Source: Solirubrobacteraceae bacterium
GTDB lineage: Bacteria > Actinomycetota > Thermoleophilia > Solirubrobacterales > Solirubrobacteraceae
Assembly (NCBI GenBank): GCA_025928415.1
Contig: JAICJK010000087.1
Location: 1 to 8,184, forward strand
Direction: 5' to 3'
Length of the DNA: 8,184 bases
Positions 1 to 7,600 of the stretch are shown one piece after another (the stretch's first letter is position 1; each line of letters begins with the position of its first letter). A program made the position numbers and the translations under genes. Below the pieces are notes generated by a model. That model saw nothing but the letters and a program-made list of their open reading frames with translations, was not told the DNA's origin and ran no database searches.

Positions 1-917
1 GGCTCGCCGCGCCGGCCGACGACGGCCACGCCGCGGGCGACGGCCACGCCGCGGGCGACGGTCGCGCCGGCGGCGGCGAGCCCGGCGACCTCGCGGAGCA
101 GTCGGCCGCCGAGTCGACGGTGCGCGAACGCGGCGTCGCGCCCGACCCCGAGCTGATCCTGCGCGAGGACCCGCGGCGCATGAGCACGCGCGCGGCGCTG
201 CGCTACGTGCTGCGCGTGCCCACCAACGTCCAGCTCATCATCGCCTCGGCCCTGGGCTACTTCTTCATGACCGGGCTGCAGACCTTCGCGGTCGTCTACG
301 TGCGCGGCCAGTTCGGCGTCGGCCAGGTGGAGGCCACGCTGCTGCTCGTCTTCGCCGGCCTGGGGGCGCTGGGCGGCGTGCTCGCATCCGGGCGGCTGGC
401 CGACCGCATGCTCGAGCACGGGCACGTGGCCGCCCGCGTGGTCGTCCCCGCCGTGGCCTTCGGCGTCGCGGCGGTGGTGCTGGTCCCGGCGCTGCTCGCG
501 ACCTCGCTGCTGGTCGCCGTGCCGCTGCTGATCGTCGGCGCCGCCGCGCTGGGCGCGCCGAACCCGCCGCTCGACGCCGCGCGCCTGGACATCATGCCCG
601 CGGGCCTCTGGGGCCGCGCCGAGAGCGCGCGGACCGTGCTGCGCACCCTCGCGCAGGCCGTCGCGCCCGTGCTCTTCGGGCTGATCGCCGACGCGCTCGG
701 CGGCGGGCACTCCTCCGACCTGCTGGCTCCCCACGCGGGCCCCGGGGACGTGAGCGGCGTCCGCTACGCGTTCCTGCTCATGCTGGTGCCGCTGGCCGCC
801 GGCGCCGTGATCCTGCTGCGCGCCGCGCGCACCTACGCGCGCGACGTGGCCACGGCGGCCGCGGCGAGCCCCGCGGCCGCCGGCAAGGAGGACGGGCTGC
901 GCGACCGCGGGCCCTAG
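1..917 (+). CDS. MFS transporter, C-terminal half (5' end outside window)
   Basis: The reading frame (codons from base 3) is open to the left edge, so this is the 3' part of a larger gene. It begins in a hydrophilic Gly/Ala/Asp-rich stretch that I take as the central cytoplasmic loop. Six hydrophobic segments follow, fitting TM7-TM12 of a 12-TM major facilitator: about 228-302, 327-390, 420-500, 505-560, 630-690 and 765-825. The loop between the second and third carries GRLADRM (about 390-410), the MFS motif A type sequence. The stretch DAARLDIMP near 570-600, followed by a Gly/Ala-rich helix, resembles spinster-like or sugar-phosphate MFS carriers. The substrate cannot be told. A GTG at 120 is in frame but lies inside the loop and is not a credible start. 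The gene ends on a TAG that overlaps the stop of the convergent hydrolase gene. Confidence 0.85.
   Translation, partial: LAAPADDGHAAGDGHAAGDGRAGGGEPGDLAEQSAAESTVRERGVAPDPELILREDPRRMSTRAALRYVLRVPTNVQLIIASALGYFFMTGLQTFAVVYVRGQFGVGQVEATLLLVFAGLGALGGVLASGRLADRMLEHGHVAARVVVPAVAFGVAAVVLVPALLATSLLVAVPLLIVGAAALGAPNPPLDAARLDIMPAGLWGRAESARTVLRTLAQAVAPVLFGLIADALGGGHSSDLLAPHAGPGDVSGVRYAFLLMLVPLAAGAVILLRAARTYARDVATAAAASPAAAGKEDGLRDRGP
21..74 (+). repeat. 18-bp tandem repeat in the MFS loop
   Basis: Two perfect 18-bp copies (21-38 and 39-56) are followed by a third copy matching at 14 of 18 bases (57-74). The unit is six codons long, so the frame is kept. It encodes DGHAAG, DGHAAG, DGRAGG in the probable TM6-TM7 cytoplasmic linker. 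This looks like simple in-frame expansion of a low-complexity linker and carries no sign of a mobile element. Confidence 0.85.
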
Positions 918-1936
918 CCCGTCGCCGCGCAGGCGCGGCAGCCGGGGATGTCCTCCTGCACCGAGGCCACGCCCGGCACCGTGGCGTCGCCGGCCAGCCG
1001 CCGCAGCGCCCGCCGGTCGTGCTTGAGGTAGCCGTCCAGGAAGTCGGTGATCGCGCGGACGGTCGGGTCGAGCCACGGCGCCACGAACGGCGTGTGCGGC
1101 GCCTGGAGCAGGCTGAGGAAGGCCTTCGGCGCGGGCGCCTGCGCGAAGGCGGCGACGCTGCCGCCGTAGGGCACCGTGCCGTCCGCGGTCCCGTGGACGA
1201 GCATCAGCGGCGCCGTCGGCTGCGAGAAGAAGGTCCCGCCCGCGAACGGGAGCTCGATGCCCGACAGCGAGACGGCGGCGTCGATCCGCGGGTCCTCGCA
1301 GCAGCTGTTGGCCGCGACCCCGAGCGTGGTGATCGCGCCGAGCGAGTGGCCGGCGACGCCGATCTCGTGCCGGTCGATCGTACGGCGCAGGCTGCGGTCG
1401 CTGCGCGCGAGCCGGAGCACCTGCGTCATGACGAAGCTCACGTCCCCGGGCTGGTTGACGTAGTCGGTCAGCAGCGGGCCGCCGGGCGCGCCGGCGCTGG
1501 AGAGCGGGAAGGTCGGCGCCGCGACCACGTAGCCCGCCCGGACGAACAGCGCCAGCAGGGGCTCGTAGGCCGGGCCGGTGGCCGTGAACCCGTGGGAGAA
1601 GACGACGAGCGGGAAGCCATGGCGCCGCCGGACCGGGGTGGCGCCCTGCACCGCCGGGCCGCTCGGGTCGCCGAGCGCCGGATAGAGCAGCACGGTCGGC
1701 AGCGTGCGGGTCGGGGCGCCCGCGAACGTGCGGTTGGGCTGCGTCGGCCGCGAGGGGTCGACGAAGGTGTAGAGCCGCATCCCGACGGCGTAGGGCGCGG
1801 GCTGGTGGTGCGCGGCGCCGGCGCGGACCGCCGCCGCCGCAGGTGCCGCCGGAGCGACCGCCCCCGCGCCCGCCAGCAGGGCGATCACCGTCACCCACAG
1901 CGCTGCGAGACGCCCACCACGCTCGACCGTTCGCAC
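914..1936 (-). CDS. Secreted alpha/beta hydrolase (PAF-acetylhydrolase/chlorophyllase-like)
   Basis: 340 residues. Residues 1-36 form a signal peptide: Arg at 2, 6 and 9, a hydrophobic core at about 11-30, then an Ala-rich A-x-A type cleavage region. The mature part has the alpha/beta hydrolase layout: an oxyanion-side SHGF at 114-117, the nucleophile elbow GHSLG with Ser198, a probable acid at Asp252 in HGTADGTVP, and His281 in APHTPF. The elbow and the HGF segment resemble the dienelactone hydrolase, PAF-acetylhydrolase and chlorophyllase group, which act on ester bonds. The true substrate is unknown. Cysteines are paired as CC at 212-213 and CxxC at 333-336, which suits disulfides outside the cytoplasm. 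The GTG start is chosen because GGAGGGG lies 3-4 bases upstream and the signal peptide starts there. A TATGGT -10 candidate lies further up. Confidence 0.85.
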   Translation of the reverse strand: MRTVERGGRLAALWVTVIALLAGAGAVAPAAPAAAAVRAGAAHHQPAPYAVGMRLYTFVDPSRPTQPNRTFAGAPTRTLPTVLLYPALGDPSGPAVQGATPVRRRHGFPLVVFSHGFTATGPAYEPLLALFVRAGYVVAAPTFPLSSAGAPGGPLLTDYVNQPGDVSFVMTQVLRLARSDRSLRRTIDRHEIGVAGHSLGAITTLGVAANSCCEDPRIDAAVSLSGIELPFAGGTFFSQPTAPLMLVHGTADGTVPYGGSVAAFAQAPAPKAFLSLLQAPHTPFVAPWLDPTVRAITDFLDGYLKHDRRALRRLAGDATVPGVASVQEDIPGCRACAATG

Positions 1937-1966
1937 GACCCCTCCATCCCGTGTCGGTGTGGCGCG

Positions 1967-1972
1967 ACCATA
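1967..1972 (-). promoter_or_regulatory. -10 element for the alpha/beta hydrolase gene
   Basis: TATGGT on the minus strand fits the TANNNT pattern of actinobacterial housekeeping -10 elements. It would start RNA near 1960 and give a leader of about 24 bases that contains the GGAGGGG ribosome site. No clear -35 is seen. It sits in the 53-bp divergent gap shared with the decarboxylase-like gene. Confidence 0.4.
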
Positions 1973-1989
1973 CCGGGCACCATCAGGCG

Positions 1990-2619
1990 ATGCCGCCCGA
2001 GACGCCGCCCATCCCGCCCGCGCCGTGGCGCAGCCTCGTCGAGGCCGTCGTCTGGTTCCACCGCGCGGTGCCGCGGGCGCGCGCGACGCTGCCCCGGGCC
2101 CTGTCCGCCCGCCGCTCGCTGCCGCTCACCGCGGCGTCGCTGGTCACCTACCACCGCGGGCCCGTCGGCCCCTACCGCGAGCTCCTGGCCTCGCCGGTGC
2201 TCCTGCGCGGCGCCCTCGGCTCGGGGCACGTCGCGCTCATCGCCGTCGACTCGCCGGCCGGCCGCGCCGGCGGCCGGCGCAACTGGGCGCTGCCCAAGGA
2301 GCTCGCGGCGTTCGACGGCGCGCCCGGCCGCCCGGGGCGCGTGGAGGTCGAGGGCGAGGGCTGGGCGCTGACGGTGACCACCCGGGCGCGCCCGCGCCGG
2401 CTGCCGCTGCTCGGGGCGGGCCGCTGCACGCAGGTCTTCCCCGACGGGGTGGCGCGCAGCTTCGCGGTCACCATGCGCGGGCGCCTGCGGCTCGGCTCGG
2501 TCGAGGTCGCCCACCGGCCCGGCTCGCCCCCGCCCGCCTGGCTGCGGCCCGGCCGCCACCCGGCGGTGCTGCTCGAGGGCGTGCAGGTCGTCGGCCCGCC
2601 GCGCAGGGCGCGGGCCTGA
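1990..2619 (+). CDS. Acetoacetate decarboxylase superfamily protein
   Basis: 209 residues from the ATG at 1990, against about 245 in classical acetoacetate decarboxylase. Family signatures are a GPYRELL segment (60-66), followed by the region around residues 98-105 that reads NWALPKEL. Lys103 there is at the place of the Schiff-base lysine of acetoacetate decarboxylase. The next residue is Glu, where the classical enzyme has a second lysine that lowers the pKa of the first. The protein may therefore not be a true acetoacetate decarboxylase; many superfamily members bind or convert other keto acids or aldehydes. No signal peptide or TM segment is present, so it is cytoplasmic. Translation is open back to 1843, but that stretch lies antisense to the hydrolase signal peptide and is Pro/Arg/His-rich. 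GTG codons at 1951 and 1957 are possible alternative starts. There is no strong Shine-Dalgarno sequence. Confidence 0.75.
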   Translation: MPPETPPIPPAPWRSLVEAVVWFHRAVPRARATLPRALSARRSLPLTAASLVTYHRGPVGPYRELLASPVLLRGALGSGHVALIAVDSPAGRAGGRRNWALPKELAAFDGAPGRPGRVEVEGEGWALTVTTRARPRRLPLLGAGRCTQVFPDGVARSFAVTMRGRLRLGSVEVAHRPGSPPPAWLRPGRHPAVLLEGVQVVGPPRRARA

Positions 2620-2631
2620 CCGGCGTCCGCG

Positions 2632-3417
2632 CTACGCGGCGTCCCCCGCCGTCCCCGGCCCGGGCACGCCGCGGAAGGCGAACGGCGCCGGGTCGCGGTG
2701 CGGCTGGACGAACCAGCACTCGCCCGAGGCGTCGCCGGTGAACAGCCGCAGGACGGTGGCCGCGACGGTCTCGGCGGGGATGATCGCCACGCCCGCCGCC
2801 CGCAGCTCCGCGCGGATCGGGGCGATGATCGCCGAGTCCGCGAACCCGGGGCAGACGGCGTTGAAGCGGATCCCCTCGCCGGCCAGCGCCGGGCCGAGCG
2901 AGCGGGCGAGGCCGACGACCGCGTGCTTGTTGGCGGCGTAGAGCGGGTCGAAGGGCACCGCGGTGAGCCCGGCCAGCGACGCGGTGGCGACGATCGACCC
3001 GCCGCCGCGCGCCCGCAGCGCGCCCAGCACCGCGTGCGTGCCGAAGACGACGCCGTCGAGGTTCGCGCCCATCGCGCGGCGGTACAGCGCCAGGTCGAAG
3101 TCGTCCCCGACCCCGCAGCCGCTCGAGACCCCGGCGTTCAGGAAGGCCAGGTCCAGGCCGCCGGCCTGTTCGACGGCGAACGCGACGGCGGCCCGGTTGG
3201 CCTCGAGGTCGGCGACGTCGGTCGCGATCGCGTGGCCGCCCACGGCCGCCGCGACCTCGCGCGCGCCCGTCTCGTCGAGGTCGGCCACGACGACCTCGGC
3301 GCCCGCCTCGGCCAGGGCCAGGCAGGTCGCGCGGCCCAGGCCGCTCGCCCCGCCGGTGACGAGGGCGACCTTGTCGCGGAGGTCCGCGGGGGCGCGGGCG
3401 GGGCTGGGATCGGCCAT
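2632..3417 (-). CDS. SDR family NAD(P)-dependent oxidoreductase
   Basis: 261 residues, the usual length of a classical short-chain dehydrogenase. It shows the Rossmann motif TGGASGLG (21-28) and Asp46 at the end of beta-2, which favours NAD over NADP. It also has Asp67 in the TDVAD segment, NAG (94-96), Asn119, and the catalytic set Ser147, Tyr160, Lys164 in YxxxK. PGF at 190-192 follows the active site. The substrate is not evident. The ATG at 3417 is chosen because TGGASGLG then lies at the normal distance from the N terminus. The frame stays open upstream to 4059, but that part runs antisense to a well-supported small gene. A TACCGT -10 element lies 8 bases upstream with no Shine-Dalgarno, suggesting a leaderless mRNA. 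It converges with the decarboxylase-like gene, with 12 bp between the stops. Confidence 0.92.
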   Translation of the reverse strand: MADPSPARAPADLRDKVALVTGGASGLGRATCLALAEAGAEVVVADLDETGAREVAAAVGGHAIATDVADLEANRAAVAFAVEQAGGLDLAFLNAGVSSGCGVGDDFDLALYRRAMGANLDGVVFGTHAVLGALRARGGGSIVATASLAGLTAVPFDPLYAANKHAVVGLARSLGPALAGEGIRFNAVCPGFADSAIIAPIRAELRAAGVAIIPAETVAATVLRLFTGDASGECWFVQPHRDPAPFAFRGVPGPGTAGDAA

Positions 3418-3425
3418 GGGCGGCG

Positions 3426-3431
3426 ACGGTA
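3426..3431 (-). promoter_or_regulatory. -10 element, probable leaderless start of the SDR gene
   Basis: TACCGT on the minus strand ends 8 bases before the A of the SDR start codon. No ribosome-binding sequence lies between, so transcription probably begins at or next to the ATG. No convincing -35 is seen. Confidence 0.5.
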
Positions 3432-3471
3432 CAGATCGGCCCGGCGTCCCATGTCCGACCGCAAAGAGGCG

Positions 3472-3477
3472 TAAACT
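3472..3477 (+). promoter_or_regulatory. -10 element, probable leaderless start of the 59-aa gene
   Basis: TAAACT fits TANNNT and ends 6 bases before the ATG at 3484, the spacing expected when RNA begins at the start codon. A GAGG at 3466-3469 is too far from the ATG (14 bases) to act as a normal ribosome site. It stands back to back with the SDR -10 element in the 66-bp divergent gap. Confidence 0.5.
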
Positions 3478-3483
3478 GACGGG

Positions 3484-3663
3484 ATGACCCTCCCCAAGAG
3501 CAAGCCCGTCACGACGCACTCGCTGGCCGCCGAGTTCGAGCGCGTGAAGGCCGACCTCGACGACCCGAAGGCGACGGGGGAGCGGCGTCTGGAGCTGCTG
3601 CGCCGGCAGGCCGACATCGGCGATCTGCGCGACGCGCTGGCCGACCGCGGCCTGCCCCGCTAG
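3484..3663 (+). CDS. Small charged hypothetical protein (59 aa)
   Basis: An ATG-to-TAG frame of 59 codons. All but two codons (one CGT, one GAT) end in G or C, which is strong coding evidence at this length. The protein begins MTLPKSKPVTTHSL and continues as two likely amphipathic helices (about 13-26 and 31-55) joined by a DDPKATGE turn. It is rich in Arg, Lys, Asp and Glu and has no cysteine, signal peptide or TM segment, so it should be a small soluble cytoplasmic protein. I do not recognise the family and assign no function. Its promoter region is shared with the divergent SDR gene. Its 3' end converges with the membrane protein gene, with 53 bp between containing a hairpin. Confidence 0.75.
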   Translation: MTLPKSKPVTTHSLAAEFERVKADLDDPKATGERRLELLRRQADIGDLRDALADRGLPR

Positions 3664-3678
3664 CCCCGTCCCGGTGTG

Positions 3679-3700
3679 CGGGTCGCCTTCAGGCGGCCCG
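3679..3700. terminator. Hairpin between convergent genes, possible terminator
   Basis: The arms CGGGTCGCC (3679-3687) and GGCGGCCCG (3692-3700) form a 9-bp stem with one G-U pair around a TTCA tetraloop. It sits 15 bases after the 59-aa gene stop and 16 bases before the stop of the convergent membrane protein gene. There is no T-run, as often in very GC-rich genomes. The 10-bp right-arm sequence AGGCGGCCCG is repeated at 3705-3714. Confidence 0.45.
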
Positions 3701-3716
3701 TGCCAGGCGGCCCGCG

Positions 3717-4130
3717 CTACGTCGGCAGGCTCGACCCGGCCAGCAGGAAGAACCACAGGCCGAACAGCACCAGCGCGACCGTCACGCTGCAGACCATCAC
3801 CACGTCGAGCACCGATCGCGGCGTGCCCGCGTCGCGCTCGCCGCGCATCGAGCGCAGCCACGGCAGCTGGACACGGGTCTCGGGCGTGGTCTTCGTGACC
3901 TCGCCGTAGAGCCGGTTGACGCGGCCCAGCAACTTGCCGATCGCGAACATCGACAGCGGGATCGCGAACAGCAGCAGGACGTAGGACCCCATGCTGGGCT
4001 GCGAGGAGCTGACCTGACGGGAGACGACCCAGATCCAGCCGAAGGGCACGACGAGCCACATGGCCACGCTCCCGACGGCCATGACGACGATCAACAGCGC
4101 GGCGACGATCTTGGTCCCGGCTCCGCTCAT
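3717..4130 (-). CDS. Hypothetical three-TM membrane protein (137 aa)
   Basis: 137 residues with three hydrophobic stretches at about 8-36, 48-66 and 108-131. The loop at 67-106 is rich in Arg and Lys (GKLLGRVNR, RSMRGERD), so by the positive-inside rule it faces the cytoplasm. That puts the N terminus inside and the C terminus outside. There are no catalytic or metal-binding motifs; the single Cys (114) lies within the third segment. I do not recognise the family. The ATG at 4130 directly precedes the first hydrophobic segment. The zinc-ribbon gene lies 91 bp upstream on the same strand, but a TATCCT -10 element just before this ATG suggests independent transcription. A function in membrane transport or assembly would be a guess. 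Confidence 0.75.
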   Translation of the reverse strand: MSGAGTKIVAALLIVVMAVGSVAMWLVVPFGWIWVVSRQVSSSQPSMGSYVLLLFAIPLSMFAIGKLLGRVNRLYGEVTKTTPETRVQLPWLRSMRGERDAGTPRSVLDVVMVCSVTVALVLFGLWFFLLAGSSLPT

Positions 4131-4138
4131 CGAGGTGG

Positions 4139-4144
4139 AGGATA
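4139..4144 (-). promoter_or_regulatory. -10 element, probable leaderless start of the membrane protein gene
   Basis: TATCCT on the minus strand ends exactly 8 bases before the ATG at 4130. The bases between are pyrimidine-rich and contain no Shine-Dalgarno. This is the same layout as for the SDR gene and secG. Confidence 0.55.
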
Positions 4145-4221
4145 GGCCGCCGCCCGGCGCGGCGCGGGTCCAGTGAACGGCGGCGTGCGCAGGCGCGGAA
4201 GCGGCGTGCGGGCGCCGGCGG

Positions 4222-4488
4222 CTACCAGGCCTGCGACGCGTCGCAGTGCGGGCAGGCCACGTCGGTGCTCACGCGGGCCTCGAAGACGCAGCCGCAGCCG
4301 CACTGGTAGACCGCCACGTCCTCGGGGCCGCCCTCGCTGCGCAGCCGGCGCTCGTCGGCGAGGCCGGGGCGCGGGGCCGGCGGGCCGGGCTGCCCGGGGG
4401 CCGCCTCGCGCGGGCCGCGGCGATCAGGGATCGACCGGGGCCGACCGGGCTTGGCGGGAAGCGGTGCTAGGCGCTGGCGGATCGTCAT
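4222..4488 (-). CDS. Small zinc-ribbon protein (88 aa)
   Basis: 88 residues. The first 50 or so are rich in Pro, Arg and Gly and probably disordered. The C-terminal part (60-88) is a compact zinc-ribbon-like module: YQCGCGCVF with Cys63, 65 and 67, then CPHC with Cys79 and 82, ending in SQAW. Five cysteines give one more than a four-ligand zinc site needs. From codon 24 on, every codon ends in G or C, which supports coding; the first 23 codons are less biased. The ATG at 4488 is the best start, but a GTG at codon 58 would make just the 31-residue ribbon. Such small ribbons may bind nucleic acid or act as metal chaperones; which applies here is unknown. A possible 52-residue ORF ends 6 bases upstream, hinting at a two-gene unit. 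Confidence 0.6.
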   Translation of the reverse strand: MTIRQRLAPLPAKPGRPRSIPDRRGPREAAPGQPGPPAPRPGLADERRLRSEGGPEDVAVYQCGCGCVFEARVSTDVACPHCDASQAW

Positions 4489-4494
4489 CTCTGC

Positions 4495-4653
4495 TCACAG
4501 GAACGCCGGAACGGGGCTCAGGTTGCTCTTGAGGTCGGACGGAGGGGCGTGGAACTGAAGCTGCGCCGGGCGCCCCGCGGAGTGCGGCCCTCGGGTCCGC
4601 CGGCGGACAGGCGCGTTCGCGCCCGCGTCTTTGGGATACTCCGTGTCGGTCAT
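4495..4653 (-). CDS. Possible small ORF (52 aa) overlapping the ccmE start
   Basis: An ATG-to-TGA frame of 52 residues, beginning MTDTEYPKDAG and ending NLSPVPAFL; no known family. Three things support it. GC content over the 51 codons after the start is about 73, 59 and 86 percent at positions 1, 2 and 3, the profile expected of coding DNA here. GGGAGGG lies 4 bases before the ATG. The stop lies 6 bases from the zinc-ribbon start, as in a coupled pair. Against it, its start codon overlaps that of ccmE in the palindrome CATG (4651-4654), its GGGAGGG is inside ccmE codons, and no -10 element was found upstream. It is Pro/Arg-rich and probably disordered. Treat as a candidate. Confidence 0.4.
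   Translation of the reverse strand: MTDTEYPKDAGANAPVRRRTRGPHSAGRPAQLQFHAPPSDLKSNLSPVPAFL
4635..4640 (+). promoter_or_regulatory. Possible -10 element for the ccm operon
   Basis: GATACT matches TATAAT at four of six positions and ends 11 bases before the ccmE ATG. No Shine-Dalgarno lies between, so the message would be leaderless or nearly so. This is weaker than the other -10 calls, and the -35 region is not clear. Confidence 0.35.
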
Positions 4654-5056
4654 GGATCCCTCCCGCAAGCGCAAGATCCGTCTCACCGTGGCGCTCGGGG
4701 CCGCGGTCATCCTCGCGGCGGCGCTGATCTACACGAGCTTCTCGGGGTCCACGCCCTCGCTGCAGCCCAGCCGGCTGACGGCGACCGCCCAGCCCGGGCA
4801 CACCTACGAGCTGACGGGCAAGGTCGCGGCGGGCTCGGTGCGCAAGGTCGGCGACCACATGACCTTCCGCGTGCAGGACCGCTCGGGCGCCACCTCGGTT
4901 CCCGTCACCTACACGGGCGCGGTCCCCGACCCGTTCCGCGAGGGGCGCGAGGTCATCGTCACCGTCCGGAAGGACGGCTCCACCTTCGTCGGGCAGAAGG
5001 ACTCGCTCATCACCAAGTGCCCGTCGAAGTACAAGGCCGCGGGCCAGCAGTCCTGA
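4652..5056 (+). CDS. ccmE: Cytochrome c maturation haem chaperone CcmE, CxxxY variant
   Basis: 134 residues, close to the usual CcmE size. A short basic N terminus (DPSRKRKIR) is followed by one TM helix (about 11-29), then an OB-fold periplasmic domain with the VTYTGAVPDPFREGREVIV type segment typical of CcmE. CcmE receives haem from CcmC/CcmAB and passes it to CcmF for attachment to apocytochrome c. In most CcmE proteins haem binds a His in HxxxY. Here the matching place is CPSKY (123-127), so Cys123 would be the ligand, as in the variant described from Desulfovibrio and some archaea. The ATG at 4652 is chosen because RRKR-type CcmE N termini begin like this; in-frame TTG at 4631 and GTG at 4643 would only add a short non-conserved extension. 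ccmF starts 6 bases after the stop. Confidence 0.9.
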   Translation: MDPSRKRKIRLTVALGAAVILAAALIYTSFSGSTPSLQPSRLTATAQPGHTYELTGKVAAGSVRKVGDHMTFRVQDRSGATSVPVTYTGAVPDPFREGREVIVTVRKDGSTFVGQKDSLITKCPSKYKAAGQQS

Positions 5057-5062
5057 CGCCGC

Positions 5063-7243
<2,181 letters not shown>

Positions 7244-7261
7244 GCGGCGCGCATCGCCGCC

Positions 7262-7570
7262 GTGGACGTGCTCGCCCCGCTCCTGGTCATCGTCGTGCTC
7301 GCGGCGGTGGTGTGGCTCGTGTCGGCGCCGCTGCGCGGCGACTGGGCCGCCGCGCACTCCGAGCGGGAGGAGGCCGAGGTCGAGGGCCTGCGGGCGGCCA
7401 AGGAGGCCAAGTACCGCGAGATCCGCGAGCTGGAGCTCGACTTCCGCATGGGCAAGCTGTCCGACGACGACTTCCGCGGTCTGGACCGCCAGCTGCGGGC
7501 CGAGGCCGTGGAGATCCTGCGCCGCCTGGACGCCGCGGGGGCCGGCGAGCAGGCCGCCCCGCGGCCCTGA
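7262..7570 (+). CDS. CcmI-like protein, N-terminal domain only
   Basis: 102 residues starting at GTG. One TM helix (about 4-22) is followed by a long charged helical region (33-92) with the ELELDFRMGKLSDDDFRGL segment (57-74). That pattern, a helical hairpin turning at GKLS, matches the membrane-proximal domain of CcmI, which helps bring apocytochrome to the CcmF/CcmH lyase. Full CcmI has a C-terminal TPR domain of 200 or more residues, absent here. Related short proteins in other phyla end in a small zinc ribbon, also absent here. It follows ccmF by 18 bp, which supports a role in cytochrome c maturation. No Shine-Dalgarno is visible. The N-terminal GTG is chosen because it directly precedes the TM helix. 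The family call is by pattern and position, so moderate. Confidence 0.65.
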   Translation: MDVLAPLLVIVVLAAVVWLVSAPLRGDWAAAHSEREEAEVEGLRAAKEAKYREIRELELDFRMGKLSDDDFRGLDRQLRAEAVEILRRLDAAGAGEQAAPRP

Positions 7571-7586
7571 GCCGGGGTCGAGCGGC

Positions 7587-7592
7587 TACCAT
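7587..7592 (+). promoter_or_regulatory. -10 element, probable leaderless start of secG
   Basis: TACCAT fits TANNNT and ends exactly 8 bases before the secG GTG, with no Shine-Dalgarno between. It gives secG its own promoter in the 30-bp gap after the CcmI-like gene. Confidence 0.5.
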
Positions 7593-7600
7593 CACGCCTC

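Noticed and set aside
1843..1989. Upstream extension of the decarboxylase-like gene
   Set aside because: It is antisense to the hydrolase signal peptide and gives a Pro/Arg/His-rich segment unlike the family.
1019..2371. 450-codon open frame on the plus strand
   Set aside because: Antisense to the alpha/beta hydrolase and out of frame with the decarboxylase-like gene. The product is almost wholly Arg/Ala/Glu/Gly with no motif.
2627..2639. Hairpin CCGCG-CTA-CGCGG between the decarboxylase-like and SDR genes
   Set aside because: Only five base pairs with a three-base loop that is the SDR stop codon itself; not enough for a terminator call at this GC content.
3418..4059. 214-codon upstream extension of the SDR gene
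   Set aside because: The SDR Rossmann motif already sits at the normal distance from the ATG at 3417. The extension is antisense to the 59-aa gene and crosses the membrane protein gene in another frame.
4631..4651. TTG or GTG starts for ccmE
   Set aside because: They add only the short segment GYSVSV before a typical CcmE N terminus and would place the candidate -10 inside the coding region.
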